DNA of 64,000 nucleotides, from positions 1,725,001-1,789,000 of the forward strand of contig NZ_CP054918.1 of the NCBI RefSeq assembly GCF_013364195.1. The letters run 5' to 3'. A program made the position numbers and the translations under genes. Source of the stretch: Streptomyces sp. NA04227. Lineage in GTDB: Bacteria; Actinomycetota; Actinomycetes; Streptomycetales; Streptomycetaceae. The notes beneath the pieces were generated by a model. The model worked only from the letters and a program-made list of their open reading frames with translations. It was not told the DNA's origin and did no database searches. Each line of letters opens with the position of its first letter. The stretch's first letter is position 1. Shown piece after piece: positions 33,894 through 42,140 of the stretch.

Positions 33894-35296
33894 GTGGTCC
33901 TGCTTTCGCGTTCCGGTACGGGTATTGCCTGTGCCGTCGACTCGCCGGAGGCGGCGGTGACGGCGGGCCGGGAGGCGCCGGAGCCTCCGATGGCCTCGCG
34001 GTAGCGCTCGACGGTACCCTTGGCGGCGGCGGCCCAGGTGAACCTGGTGAGCACGCGCTCGCGACCGGCTGCGCCGAGCCTGCGGCGCAGGTCCTCGTCG
34101 GTGAGCAGCCTGCCGAGGGCGGCGGACAGCGCGCCCGCGTCGGCGGGCGGCACCGCGAGACAGGTCTCGCCGTCGGGGCCCGCGACCTCCGGGATGGCGC
34201 CGCCGGTGGTGGCGACCAGCGGGGTTCCGGTGGCCATCGCCTCGGCGGCGGGCAGCGAGAAACCCTCGTACAGGGAAGGCACACAGGCGACTTGGGCGGA
34301 GCGCACCAGGTCGACGAGTTCCTGGTCGGAGATCCCCTTGACGAACTCCACGGCGCCCGCGAGGCCGTAGCGCTCGATCATCTGCGCCACCGGACCGTCC
34401 TCGGCGCGCTTGCCGACGACGACCAGATGGGCCTCGGGAATCTCGGTACGCAGCTTGGCGAGCGCCTCGACCAGGTGCACCAGGCCCTTGAGCGGGACGT
34501 CGGCGCTGGAGGTGGTGACGATACGGCCGGGCACCTCGGGCACCGAGGCGTCCGGGCTGAACAGCCCGGTGTCGGCGCCGATGTGGACGACGTGCACGCG
34601 CGAGGGGCTCACGCCGAGGTGGTCCACGATCTCCTGGCGGGAGCTGCCGGAGACGGTGAGCACCGACGGCAGCCGCCGGGCGACGCGTTTTTGCATCCGG
34701 GTGAAGGCGTACCAGCGGCGCACCGAGAGCTTGCGGTGCCAGGTCGGCGCGGCGTCCAGCTCCAGCTGCCGGTCCACCGTGATCGGGTGGTGGATGGTGG
34801 TGACCAGCGGGGCGCCGAGGTCGCCGAGGAGTCCGTAACCGAGCGTCTGGTTGTCGTGGACGACGTCGAACTCCCCTGCCCTGGCGCGCAGATGACGGCC
34901 CGCCCGCAGGGAGAAGGTCAGCGGCTCGGGGAAGCCGCCGGTGAGCATGGTGCCGACCTCGACGGCGTCGATCCAGTCGCGGTACTCCTCGCGCGCGGGA
35001 CGCCGGAAGGGGTCCGAGGCGCGGTAGAGGTCCAGGCTCGGCAGTTCGGTGAGACGGGGGCTCGCGGGGGCTTCGGTCCCGGCGGCGACCTCGTCGAGCA
35101 CCGGGTAGGGCTGGGCGCCGATGACCTCGACGTCGTGGCCGAGGCGGGCGAGCTCGCGGGAGAGGTGGCGTACGTAGACGCCCTGGCCGCCGCAGAACGG
35201 GTTGCCCTTGTAGGTGAGGAGGGCGATACGCAACGGACGGTCACCGTCGGCGGCGGAGCCCGCGCGAGGGCCTTCCTTCCTGGCCTCAGCGGTCAC
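33887..35296 (-). CDS. GT4-family glycosyltransferase
   Basis: A 469-aa GT-B protein. The N-terminal domain begins LRIALLTYKGNPFCGGQGVY, a Gly-rich loop seen in PimA/MshA-like enzymes, with HLSRELARLGHDVEVIG after it. The C-terminal domain has the nucleotide-sugar motif EGFSLPAAEAMATGTPLVA, the EX7E retaining signature. Start taken at GTG 35296 (MTAEARKEG), after AGGGGG; a GTG at 35314 is the alternative. First gene of a three-gene operon and divergent from the TetR regulator. A KstR-type box lies 54 bp upstream, so it may be regulated by that protein. Confidence 0.91.
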   Translation of the reverse strand: MTAEARKEGPRAGSAADGDRPLRIALLTYKGNPFCGGQGVYVRHLSRELARLGHDVEVIGAQPYPVLDEVAAGTEAPASPRLTELPSLDLYRASDPFRRPAREEYRDWIDAVEVGTMLTGGFPEPLTFSLRAGRHLRARAGEFDVVHDNQTLGYGLLGDLGAPLVTTIHHPITVDRQLELDAAPTWHRKLSVRRWYAFTRMQKRVARRLPSVLTVSGSSRQEIVDHLGVSPSRVHVVHIGADTGLFSPDASVPEVPGRIVTTSSADVPLKGLVHLVEALAKLRTEIPEAHLVVVGKRAEDGPVAQMIERYGLAGAVEFVKGISDQELVDLVRSAQVACVPSLYEGFSLPAAEAMATGTPLVATTGGAIPEVAGPDGETCLAVPPADAGALSAALGRLLTDEDLRRRLGAAGRERVLTRFTWAAAAKGTVERYREAIGGSGASRPAVTAASGESTAQAIPVPERESRTTC

Positions 35297-35349
35297 TCCT
35301 GGCCCCCTTCTCACGGCTCTTTCACGCGAGACTACGCGCGGCGCTAACC

Positions 35350-35363
35350 TAGAACAAGTTTCA
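35350..35363. promoter_or_regulatory. KstR-type operator (TnnAACnnGTTnnA)
   Basis: TAGAACAAGTTTCA fits the KstR consensus and differs from the 24425 site only in its two central bases. It lies in the 245-bp gap between the divergent glycosyltransferase operon and the TetR gene, 178 bp before the TetR start. Autoregulation is expected for this family. Confidence 0.75.
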
Positions 35364-35541
35364 GACCCGAGGCTCCAGGCAGCGGCAGGGCACCGAATTT
35401 ACCGGCTGGTAGCCACGACGTGGCCCGGCGGACCAGGTGATTCGCGCCACCACCCGGGGCACTGCCGTACCGGGCGCACCGGGGTCGCAGACTTGCCGCC
35501 GGGCGCCCACACGCCCGGCCGAGACGCACGGAACGAGACGC

Positions 35542-36258
35542 ATGAGCACACAGGCACGGCCCCCACGCCCGGAGCGGCCCGCCCGGCCGGAACGCTCCAC
35601 GCGTGCCCGGACGGAGCGCCCGACGCAGCCCGCGGAGGCCCTGACCGAACGGCAGGCGGAGCGCCGCCGTCGCATGCTGCGCGCCTGCGCCGAGCTGGCC
35701 GCGCAGGGCGGCTTCGACGGGGTGCAGATGCGGGAGGTCGCGGAGTCCTCGGGGGTCGCACTCGGCACCCTGTACCGGTACTTCCCGTCCAAGATCCATC
35801 TGCTTGTCGCGACCATGCAGGACCAGCTCGGCCAGCTCCACACCACGCTGCGCAAACGCCCGCCGCGCGCCGCGGAGCCCTCGGAGCGGGTCACCCGGAC
35901 CCTGATGCGCGCCTTCCGCGCGCTCCAGGGGGAGCCGAGGCTTGCCGACGCCATGGTCCGCGCGCTGACCTTCGCGGACAGTTCGGTGAGCGCCGAGGCG
36001 GAGGAGGTCTCCCGGCTGACGGCGGCACTGATCCTGGACGCGGCGGGCCTGGACAGCCCGACTCCCCGCCAGCTCTCGGCCGTACGGGTGATCGGCCACA
36101 CCTGGCACTCCACGATGATCACCTGGCTCGCCGGACGCTCCTCGCTCGCCCAGGTGGAGACGGATATCACCACGGCGTGCGGGCTGCTCGCGGGGCATAC
36201 GGAGTCCGCGGAGGCGGCGGACGGCGCCGGTGACGAAGGCGCCGACGAGGTCCGGTGA
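35542..36258 (+). CDS. TetR-family regulator resembling KstR
   Basis: A 238-aa protein. After a Pro/Arg-rich tail of about 35 residues, the TetR helix-turn-helix reads GGFDGVQMREVAESSGVALG then TLYRYFPSKIHLLV. This matches the mycobacterial KstR DNA-binding domain closely. The ligand domain also carries KstR-like segments (LADAMVRALTFAD, VIGHTWHSTMITWLAGRSS). ATG start at MSTQ; the frame continues upstream without a ribosome site. KstR represses steroid and lipid catabolism and is released by cholesterol-derived CoA thioesters. A consensus KstR box lies in its own promoter region. Confidence 0.87.
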   Translation: MSTQARPPRPERPARPERSTRARTERPTQPAEALTERQAERRRRMLRACAELAAQGGFDGVQMREVAESSGVALGTLYRYFPSKIHLLVATMQDQLGQLHTTLRKRPPRAAEPSERVTRTLMRAFRALQGEPRLADAMVRALTFADSSVSAEAEEVSRLTAALILDAAGLDSPTPRQLSAVRVIGHTWHSTMITWLAGRSSLAQVETDITTACGLLAGHTESAEAADGAGDEGADEVR

Positions 36259-36631
36259 CACGGCCGGAAATCCACGTAGGCGCGGGGCGGGAGTGAACTC
36301 GCGCGCCCCGGCGTGCTGGTGGGGCGCACGGTGGCATCAGGGGCGCACATGGCGCGGAAGCACCGGCGGACCGGGCCGGACCCCCCGGTACAGTGAGCCC
36401 GTCGTCCTCATGTCCGCCCGGGGGAAGCCGGTGGGAATCCGGCGCTGGCCCGCAACCGTGAACCGTCGCCCGCAACGGCGCCGGTGAGCCGGATTGCCCG
36501 GTGCGGAACAGGACCGGCTCGTGTCATCGGGTCCCCGGTGACAGGCACCGTCGAGGTACACGGAGCCGCAGCCGCCCGGTGCGCCCCGTGCCGTGCTGCC
36601 CGGCTCCCCGCAGGAGAGGCAGCCGCCGACC
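36259..36631 (+). other. Leader region of the ECF operon
   Basis: A weak terminator for the TetR gene (CGGGGCG at 36283-36289 with CGCCCCG at 36304-36310) is followed by the cobalamin riboswitch at about 36395-36515. Some 115 bases lie between the riboswitch and the first start codon, including GGAGAGG near 36612. No protein gene is evident here. Confidence 0.6.
36395..36515 (+). ncRNA. Cobalamin riboswitch
   Basis: The conserved core is plain: GGGGGAAGCCGGTG, GAATCCGGCGCTGGCCCGCA with ACCGTGAA after it, and on the 3' side GCCGGTGAGCCGGATTGCCC. These are the signature helices and the B12-box-type junction of adenosylcobalamin-sensing leaders. The 5' arm is short, as in compact actinobacterial variants, so the left edge is approximate. 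It lies about 120 bases upstream of a secreted protein gene and a full ECF transporter, and is expected to shut them off when B12 is plentiful, probably at translation, since no strong terminator follows. Confidence 0.88.
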
Positions 36632-37909
36632 ATGAATCTTCGCCGCAGCGTGACGGTGCTCGCCGCCGTCGTCGTGACAGGTGTGGCCGGAGCACCGGCC
36701 GCCTTCGCCGAGAGCCCCTCGCCGACGCCGTCCGTGGCGTTGCCCTCCGGCCTGTACGGCAAGGCCGACCCGTCCTTCGACGGCGTCTGGCGGCAGTCGC
36801 TCGCGCTGCTCGCTCAGGACTCCGTGGGCGTACGGCCCGCCGAGAAGGCTGTGGACTGGCTCACCGGGCAGCAGTGCGCGGACGGGGCGTTCGCGCCGTT
36901 CCGCGCCGAGCCCTCCACCGCCTGCGACGCGAAGACGCCCGTCGACACCAACAGCACCGCCGCCGCCGTACAGGCGCTCGCCGCGCTCGGCGGGCACAAG
37001 AAGGTCACGGACAAGGCCGTCGACTGGCTGCGCTCCGTACAGAACCCGGACGGCGGCTGGGGCTACCTGCCCAAGGGCGCCAGCGACACCAACTCCACCT
37101 CTCTCGTCATCGGCGCGCTCAACGCCGCCGGCCACAGCGCGGGTTCGGTCAAGAAGGGCGGCAAGTCCCCCTTCGACGCGCTCGATTCGCTGACCCTGCC
37201 CTGTGCGGGCAAGGACGGCGGCGCCTTCGCCTTCCAGCCCGACAAGCCCGGCAAGGGCGACAAGGGCACGGCCGGGAAGCCGAAGCTGACGGCCAACCCG
37301 GACGCCTCGGCCGCCGCGGTCCTCGGCAGCCTCGGCACGACCCTGGCCGCGACCGAGGGCAAGGCCGCCGCCGAGGACACCTGCGTCGAGCCGGGCAAGG
37401 CCACGCCCGAGCAGTCCGCCGTCGCGGCCGCGAAGTACCTTCGGGGCGCGCTGAACGGCGGCACCCATCTGATGTCCGCCATGCCGGGCGCCGAGGACAA
37501 GCCCGACTTCGGCAACACCGCCGACACCGTGGTCGCCCTGTCCGCCGCCGGAGACGAGGCCGCCGCCGAGAAGGCCCTGGCCTGGCTGGAGAAGAACTCC
37601 GCCGACTGGGCCGAGCAGAGCGGCCCCGCCGCCTTCGCCCAGCTCGTCCTCGCCGCCCGCGCCACCGGCTCCGACCCGCGCGCCTTCGGCACCACCGACC
37701 TGGTGGCCGAGCTCAACTCCCAGGGCCCGGCGCCGCAGTCGCAGGGGGCGGGCGGCTCCGACGCGGACAAGAAGGACGACGCCAAGAAGAAGGACGACTC
37801 CGACGACGAGGGCGGCAGCGAGGTCTGGTGGATCGTCGGCGCCGGACTCGTCGCCGGTATCGGCGTCGGCTTCCTGTTCAGCGGCCGCAACAAGAAGCCG
37901 CGGAAGTGA
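36632..37909 (+). CDS. Secreted, membrane-anchored alpha/alpha-barrel protein, candidate B12-binding protein
   Basis: A 425-aa protein starting at ATG (MNLRRSVTVLAAVVV). A cleaved signal peptide (about 1-29, ending FAES) leads into a prenyltransferase/squalene-oxidase repeat domain: WLTGQQCADGAFAPF, WLRSVQNPDGGWGYLP and TNSTAAAVQALAALGG. Four Cys (QQC, TAC, LPC, DTC) suit two disulfides. A Lys/Asp-rich linker and a C-terminal helix (WWIVGAGLVAGIGVGFLF) with a basic tail anchor it outside the cell. Human intrinsic factor and transcobalamin use the same alpha6/alpha6 fold to bind B12. The riboswitch upstream and ECF genes downstream make B12 capture the best inference. Confidence 0.85.
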   Translation: MNLRRSVTVLAAVVVTGVAGAPAAFAESPSPTPSVALPSGLYGKADPSFDGVWRQSLALLAQDSVGVRPAEKAVDWLTGQQCADGAFAPFRAEPSTACDAKTPVDTNSTAAAVQALAALGGHKKVTDKAVDWLRSVQNPDGGWGYLPKGASDTNSTSLVIGALNAAGHSAGSVKKGGKSPFDALDSLTLPCAGKDGGAFAFQPDKPGKGDKGTAGKPKLTANPDASAAAVLGSLGTTLAATEGKAAAEDTCVEPGKATPEQSAVAAAKYLRGALNGGTHLMSAMPGAEDKPDFGNTADTVVALSAAGDEAAAEKALAWLEKNSADWAEQSGPAAFAQLVLAARATGSDPRAFGTTDLVAELNSQGPAPQSQGAGGSDADKKDDAKKKDDSDDEGGSEVWWIVGAGLVAGIGVGFLFSGRNKKPRK

Positions 37910-38679
37910 GCGGCGGCGGCACGGGGCTTCGTACGCAGACCCGGGAGGGGTGCATACGGGCGCGCCAACTGGTCCTCGCGTTCACGGCGTTCCTCGCCGC
38001 ACTGCTCGTACCGCTGGCCGCCGCGGGCCCCGCCGAGGCCGCCGGATACCGCTACTGGTCGTTCTGGGAACGCACGGACGGCGCCGACGCGGCCTGGGTG
38101 TACGCGAATCAGGGCCCCTCGCTCATCCGTCCCTCGGACGGTGCGGTGCAGGGCTTCCGGTTCTCGGTGAGCGAGGACTCCCAGGACTCCGCGAAGCCGC
38201 GCGGCACCGCCGAGTTCGCGGCCATCTGTGCGGACACCCCCGCGAAGGACGGCCGCAAGCGGGTCGCCCTGGTCCTCGACTTCGGTACGGCCGCCGACGC
38301 CCCGGACGGCGAGAGGCCGCCCGCACCGCGTACGGCCTGCGCCCGCGTCGCCGAGGACGCCACCGCCGCCGAAGCCCTCGCCTCGGTCGCCAAACCCCTG
38401 CGTTACGACAGCAAGGCGCTGTTGTGCGCCATCGCGGGCTACCCCGAGTCGGGCTGCGGCGAGCAGGTCTCGGGCGACGGTTCGGCGAAGGGCGACGGTT
38501 CGGACGCGGAGGACGGGCAGGACGAGAACGGCAAGGGCGGGAAGGGCGACAACGGGAGCGCCGGTGACGCGTCCGCCGACGGCGACGACGGGCCCTCGCT
38601 CGGTGTGCTCGGCGGTGGCGCCGTGGTGGTGATCGTCGCCCTGGCCGCGGGTCTGCGGGCGAAGCGCCGCCGCGGCTGA
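37906..38679 (+). CDS. SCO2322-family secreted protein with C-terminal anchor
   Basis: A 257-aa protein starting at GTG that overlaps the previous stop (GTGA). A signal peptide (about 17-44, QLVLAFTAFLAALLVPLAAA) is followed by a conserved domain starting YRYWSFWERTDGADAAWVYA and including GPSLIRPSDGAVQGFRFSVS. Three Cys are visible (AIC, TAC, LLC) with a fourth in GCGE. A Gly/Asp/Lys-rich linker and a C-terminal helix (LGVLGGGAVVVIVALAAGL) with RAKRRRG attach it to the membrane. The family is found next to ECF transporters in Streptomyces. It may form the second half of a surface B12-binding unit, which is inference. Confidence 0.85.
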   Translation: MSGGGTGLRTQTREGCIRARQLVLAFTAFLAALLVPLAAAGPAEAAGYRYWSFWERTDGADAAWVYANQGPSLIRPSDGAVQGFRFSVSEDSQDSAKPRGTAEFAAICADTPAKDGRKRVALVLDFGTAADAPDGERPPAPRTACARVAEDATAAEALASVAKPLRYDSKALLCAIAGYPESGCGEQVSGDGSAKGDGSDAEDGQDENGKGGKGDNGSAGDASADGDDGPSLGVLGGGAVVVIVALAAGLRAKRRRG

Positions 38680-38692
38680 GGGACATCCGGTC

Positions 38693-40219
38693 ATGCACGA
38701 CAACACCCCATCCCCTTCGGGGCCCGACGGGCGCGAGGTCGCCGACGCGGGCGTAGTTCCGGGCACGGGCGGAGTTCCTGGTACGGGCGGAGTTCCGGGC
38801 ACGGGCGGAGTTCCGGGTACGGGCGGAGTTCCGGGTACGGGCGGAGTTCCGGGTACGGGCGGAGTTCCGCGCGCACGCGGGGTCTCCGACGTGAGTGGAG
38901 TCGCGGACACGCGGAGGGCTGCGGACAGGCGCGGGACCGCCGACCCGGACGCGGCCGCCGACGTTCGCCCTACCGAGATCCGCCCGAACTCCCTCCGCTC
39001 AGCGCGTAGTTGGAGCGCCCCTCGACTCGCGCCGGTCGCCGTGCGGGCGAACGCGCTGCATCCGGTGGCGTGGTGGCTCTGGGCGCTCGGGCTCGCCGCC
39101 GCGGCCTCGCGCACCACCAATCCGCTGCTGCTCGGGCTGCTCGTCGCGGTCGCCGGATACGTGGTGGCCGCGCGCAGGACCTCGGCGCCCTGGGCGCGCT
39201 CCTACGGGGCCTTCGTCCGGCTCGGCCTCGCGGTACTGGGTATCCGGCTGGTGTTCGCGGTGGTCCTGGGATCGCCGATCCCGGGATCGCACATCCTGGT
39301 GACGCTGCCCGAAGTGCCGCTGCCGCACTGGGCACAGGGCATCCGGATCGGCGGCCGGGTCACCGCCGAGGGCCTGGTCTTCGCCGTGTACGACGGGCTC
39401 AAGCTCGCCTCCCTGCTCATCTGCGTCGGCGCGGCGAACGCCCTCGCGAGCCCCTCCCGGCTGCTGAAATCCCTGCCCGGCGCGCTCTACGAGGCAGGTG
39501 TGGCGGTGGTGGTGGCGATGACCTTCGCACCCCAACTCATCGCGGACGTAAGACGGTTGCAGGGGGCACGACGACTGCGCGGCCGCCCGGACCGGGGACC
39601 GCGCGCGCTCCTCCAGGTCGGCCTGCCGGTACTGGAAGGCGCACTGGAGCGTTCGGTGGCGCTCGCCGCCTCGATGGACGCCCGCGGCTTCGGACGCACC
39701 GCCCCGGTGCCGCCCGGCGTGCGCCGAGCGACCTCTGCCCTGACCCTGGGCGGCCTGATCGCCGTCTGCGCCGGGACCTACGGGATGCTCGCGGACGGCG
39801 GCGCCGGGTACGGACTGCCCGCGCTCGGCGCGGGAACCGCCGCCCTCCTGGCCGGTCTTCGACTCGGCGGCCGCCGTACGGTACGCACCCGCTACCGGCC
39901 CGACGCGTTCGGCGCCCGCGCCTGGCTGGTCGCGGGCAGCGGGGCGGCCGTCGCCGCGACCCTGATCCTCGCCGAGTCCACCTACGCGGAGGCGCTGCGC
40001 CCCGGCGTGATCCCGCTGGTCGCCCCCGAACTCCCGCTGTGGCCCGCCGCCGGGATCCTGCTCGGCCTGCTCCCCGCCTTCGTGGCACCGGTGCCGCCGG
40101 AGGCGGAGCGGCCGACGGTCGGCGAGGCCCGGAGGCCAGAGGCTCGGACATCAGAGGCCCGGACATCAAAGACTCGGGCCTCATCCGAAGTACCTTCCCC
40201 ACTCAAGGAGTTCAGGTGA
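38693..40219 (+). CDS. ECF transporter transmembrane component (EcfT)
   Basis: A 508-aa protein, long for EcfT (usually 250-280 aa). The first 120 residues are a disordered tail built on a PGTGGV tandem repeat. The core is the EcfT family: several membrane helices, SRLLKSLPGALYEAGVAV, and the ATPase-coupling motif ALERSVALAASMDARGFG. Extra helices follow (LTLGGLIAVCAGTYGML, AWLVAGSGAAVAATLILA, AAGILLGLLPAFVA), and the C-terminal 45 residues are Glu/Arg/Ser-rich. It links the S component to the ATPases. A GAGGGA precedes the ATG. Its stop overlaps the ATPase start. Confidence 0.9.
   Translation: MHDNTPSPSGPDGREVADAGVVPGTGGVPGTGGVPGTGGVPGTGGVPGTGGVPGTGGVPRARGVSDVSGVADTRRAADRRGTADPDAAADVRPTEIRPNSLRSARSWSAPRLAPVAVRANALHPVAWWLWALGLAAAASRTTNPLLLGLLVAVAGYVVAARRTSAPWARSYGAFVRLGLAVLGIRLVFAVVLGSPIPGSHILVTLPEVPLPHWAQGIRIGGRVTAEGLVFAVYDGLKLASLLICVGAANALASPSRLLKSLPGALYEAGVAVVVAMTFAPQLIADVRRLQGARRLRGRPDRGPRALLQVGLPVLEGALERSVALAASMDARGFGRTAPVPPGVRRATSALTLGGLIAVCAGTYGMLADGGAGYGLPALGAGTAALLAGLRLGGRRTVRTRYRPDAFGARAWLVAGSGAAVAATLILAESTYAEALRPGVIPLVAPELPLWPAAGILLGLLPAFVAPVPPEAERPTVGEARRPEARTSEARTSKTRASSEVPSPLKEFR
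38756..38873 (+). repeat. 18-bp tandem repeat coding PGTGGV in EcfT
   Basis: Six tandem copies of an 18-bp unit of the form GTTCCGGGYACGGGCGGA (starts at 38756, 38774, 38792, 38810, 38828, 38846) plus a partial seventh copy. The unit preserves the reading frame and codes a Val-Pro-Gly-Thr-Gly-Gly series in the N-terminal tail of EcfT. Copies differ at one or two positions, so recent slippage expansion is likely. Confidence 0.92.
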
Positions 40220-42063
40220 TCCGTTTCGAAGAGGTCTCGGTCACCTACGACGACGCGGCCGAACCCGCCCTGGTGGGCGCCGACTTCACGGTGCCCGAGG
40301 GTGAACTGGTGCTGCTCGTGGGGCCGTCGGGGGTCGGCAAGTCGACTCTCCTTGGTGCGGTGAGCGGGCTGGTTCCGCACTTCACGGGCGGCACGCTGCG
40401 CGGCCGCGTCACGGTGGCGGGACGGGACACCCGTACCCACAAACCCCGTGAACTCTCCGATGTGGTGGGCACCGTGGGCCAGGACCCGCTGTCCCACTTC
40501 GTCACCGACACGGTCGAGGACGAGCTGGCCTACGGCATGGAGTCGCTCGGCCTCGCCCCCGCCGTGATGCGCCGCAGAGTGGAGGAGACGCTGGATCTGC
40601 TCGGTCTCGCCCCGTTGCGGGACCGGCCGATCGCCTCGCTCTCCGGCGGCCAGCAGCAGCGGGTGGCCATCGGCTCGGTGCTCACGCCGCACCCCCGTGT
40701 CCTGGTCCTGGACGAACCGACCTCGGCGCTCGACCCCGCCGCGGCCGAGGAGGTGCTCGCGGTCCTCCAGCGGCTGGTGCACGACCTCGGCACCACGGTC
40801 CTGATGGCCGAGCACCGGCTGGAACGGGTCGTGCAGTACGCGGACCGGGGGCTGCTCCTCGCCGGGCGCGGCGAGCCTCCCGTACTCGGCGATCCCGCCC
40901 AACTCATGGCCGTTTCCCCGGTGTTCCCGCCCGTGGTCGGCCTCGGCCGCCTCGCGGGCTGGTCCCCGCTGCCGCTGACCGTACGGGACGCACGACGCCG
41001 GGCCCATGACCTGCGGGCACGGCTGGCGGGGTGCACCCCGTCGACGGAGAGCACCGCCGCCACCGCACCCGTACCGACGGACGCCAAGGGCGCGTTGGGC
41101 ACCGCAACGGCCACAACCACGGCACCTACGAGCCCCACCACGACGCTCGCCGTCGAAGGCACGCCCCCGACCAGTACCAAGTCGTCCCCCTTCCAACTCC
41201 GCCTGCCCACACGGCTGTTGCGCCGCCGCGCGGAAGCGGTAGCAACCGGCGAGGAGGCCGGACCGTACGCGGTGGTCCGCTCCCTCGGAGTGCGGCGCGG
41301 CCGTGTGGAAGCGCTGCGGGCGGCCGACCTGACGGTGAACCCGGGCGAGACCGTGGCCCTCATGGGCCGCAACGGTGCCGGGAAGTCGACCCTCCTTGCC
41401 GCCCTCGCCGGGTTGGTCGCCCCGTCGACCGGCGAGGTCCGGGTGCGGGGCCGGGTCCCGCACCGCACGTCGCCGCGCCAACTCCTGCGGCACGTAGGCC
41501 TCGTACCGCAGGAACCGCGCGATCTGCTGTACGCGGAGACCGTGGACGCGGAGTGCGCGGCGGCGGACGAGGACGCCGGTGCCGAGGCGGGGACCTGCCG
41601 GGAGCTGGTGCGGCGGCTGCTGCCGTCGGTCGCCGGGGCGACGCATCCGCGCGATCTGTCCGAGGGCCAGCGGCTCGCGCTCGCGCTCGCCGTGATCCTC
41701 ACCGCCCGGCCTCCGCTGCTGCTGCTCGACGAACCGACCCGCGGGCTCGACTACGCGGCGAAGGCCCGGCTCGTCGGGATACTGCGCGAACTCACCGCGC
41801 GGGGCCATGCGTTGGTGCTCGCCACCCACGACGTCGAGCTGGCCGCCGAGGTCGCCCACCGGGTGGTGATCCTGGCGGAGGGCGAGATCGTGGCCGACGG
41901 GCCGACCGCCGCCCTGGTGGTCTCCTCCCCCTCCTTCGCGCCCCAGCTCACCAAGATCCTCGCCCCGCAGGAATGGCTCACCCTCGCCCAGGTCGAACGG
42001 GCACTGGCCGCCACACAGGAGCCACCGGGGAGCGGCGACGGCGGCACGGGAGCGGCGCCGTGA
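40216..42063 (+). CDS. Fused ECF transporter ATPases (EcfA-EcfA')
   Basis: A 615-aa protein starting at GTG (MIRFEEVSVTYDD), with CAAGGAG upstream and a GTGA overlap with EcfT. Two ABC ATPase domains are present. The first has Walker A GPSGVGKST (about 36-44), signature LSGGQQQR (about 142-149), Walker B VLVLDEPTS. The second has Walker A GRNGAGKST (from about 384), a degenerate signature LSEGQRLA and Walker B LLLLDEPTRG. A Thr/Ala-rich linker (about 275-340) joins them. Fused A-A' subunits are known in actinobacterial ECF systems. It powers B12 uptake if the operon assignment is right. Confidence 0.93.
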   Translation: MIRFEEVSVTYDDAAEPALVGADFTVPEGELVLLVGPSGVGKSTLLGAVSGLVPHFTGGTLRGRVTVAGRDTRTHKPRELSDVVGTVGQDPLSHFVTDTVEDELAYGMESLGLAPAVMRRRVEETLDLLGLAPLRDRPIASLSGGQQQRVAIGSVLTPHPRVLVLDEPTSALDPAAAEEVLAVLQRLVHDLGTTVLMAEHRLERVVQYADRGLLLAGRGEPPVLGDPAQLMAVSPVFPPVVGLGRLAGWSPLPLTVRDARRRAHDLRARLAGCTPSTESTAATAPVPTDAKGALGTATATTTAPTSPTTTLAVEGTPPTSTKSSPFQLRLPTRLLRRRAEAVATGEEAGPYAVVRSLGVRRGRVEALRAADLTVNPGETVALMGRNGAGKSTLLAALAGLVAPSTGEVRVRGRVPHRTSPRQLLRHVGLVPQEPRDLLYAETVDAECAAADEDAGAEAGTCRELVRRLLPSVAGATHPRDLSEGQRLALALAVILTARPPLLLLDEPTRGLDYAAKARLVGILRELTARGHALVLATHDVELAAEVAHRVVILAEGEIVADGPTAALVVSSPSFAPQLTKILAPQEWLTLAQVERALAATQEPPGSGDGGTGAAP

Positions 42064-42140
42064 ACACAAACTCCGTGGACACAAACGCCGTGAACACCAA
42101 CGCCGTGAACACGAACGCCATGGAGACGAACGCCATGGAC
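42060..42140 (+). repeat. 15-bp tandem repeat at the start of the S-component gene
   Basis: Units like GTGAACACGAACGCC repeat in frame every 15 bases, with starts at 42060, 42075, 42090, 42105, 42120 and 42135; the last two begin with ATG. Each copy begins with a possible start codon, so translation could begin at several points with little effect on the membrane part. Confidence 0.85.

Noticed and set aside
36593..36631. Upstream ATG for the alpha/alpha-barrel protein
   Set aside because: It would add 13 residues before the signal peptide and lacks a ribosome site; the ATG at 36632 gives a normal signal peptide.
38756..42140. CRISPR-like regular repeats
   Set aside because: The repeats are in-frame coding units without spacers, and no cas genes are present.
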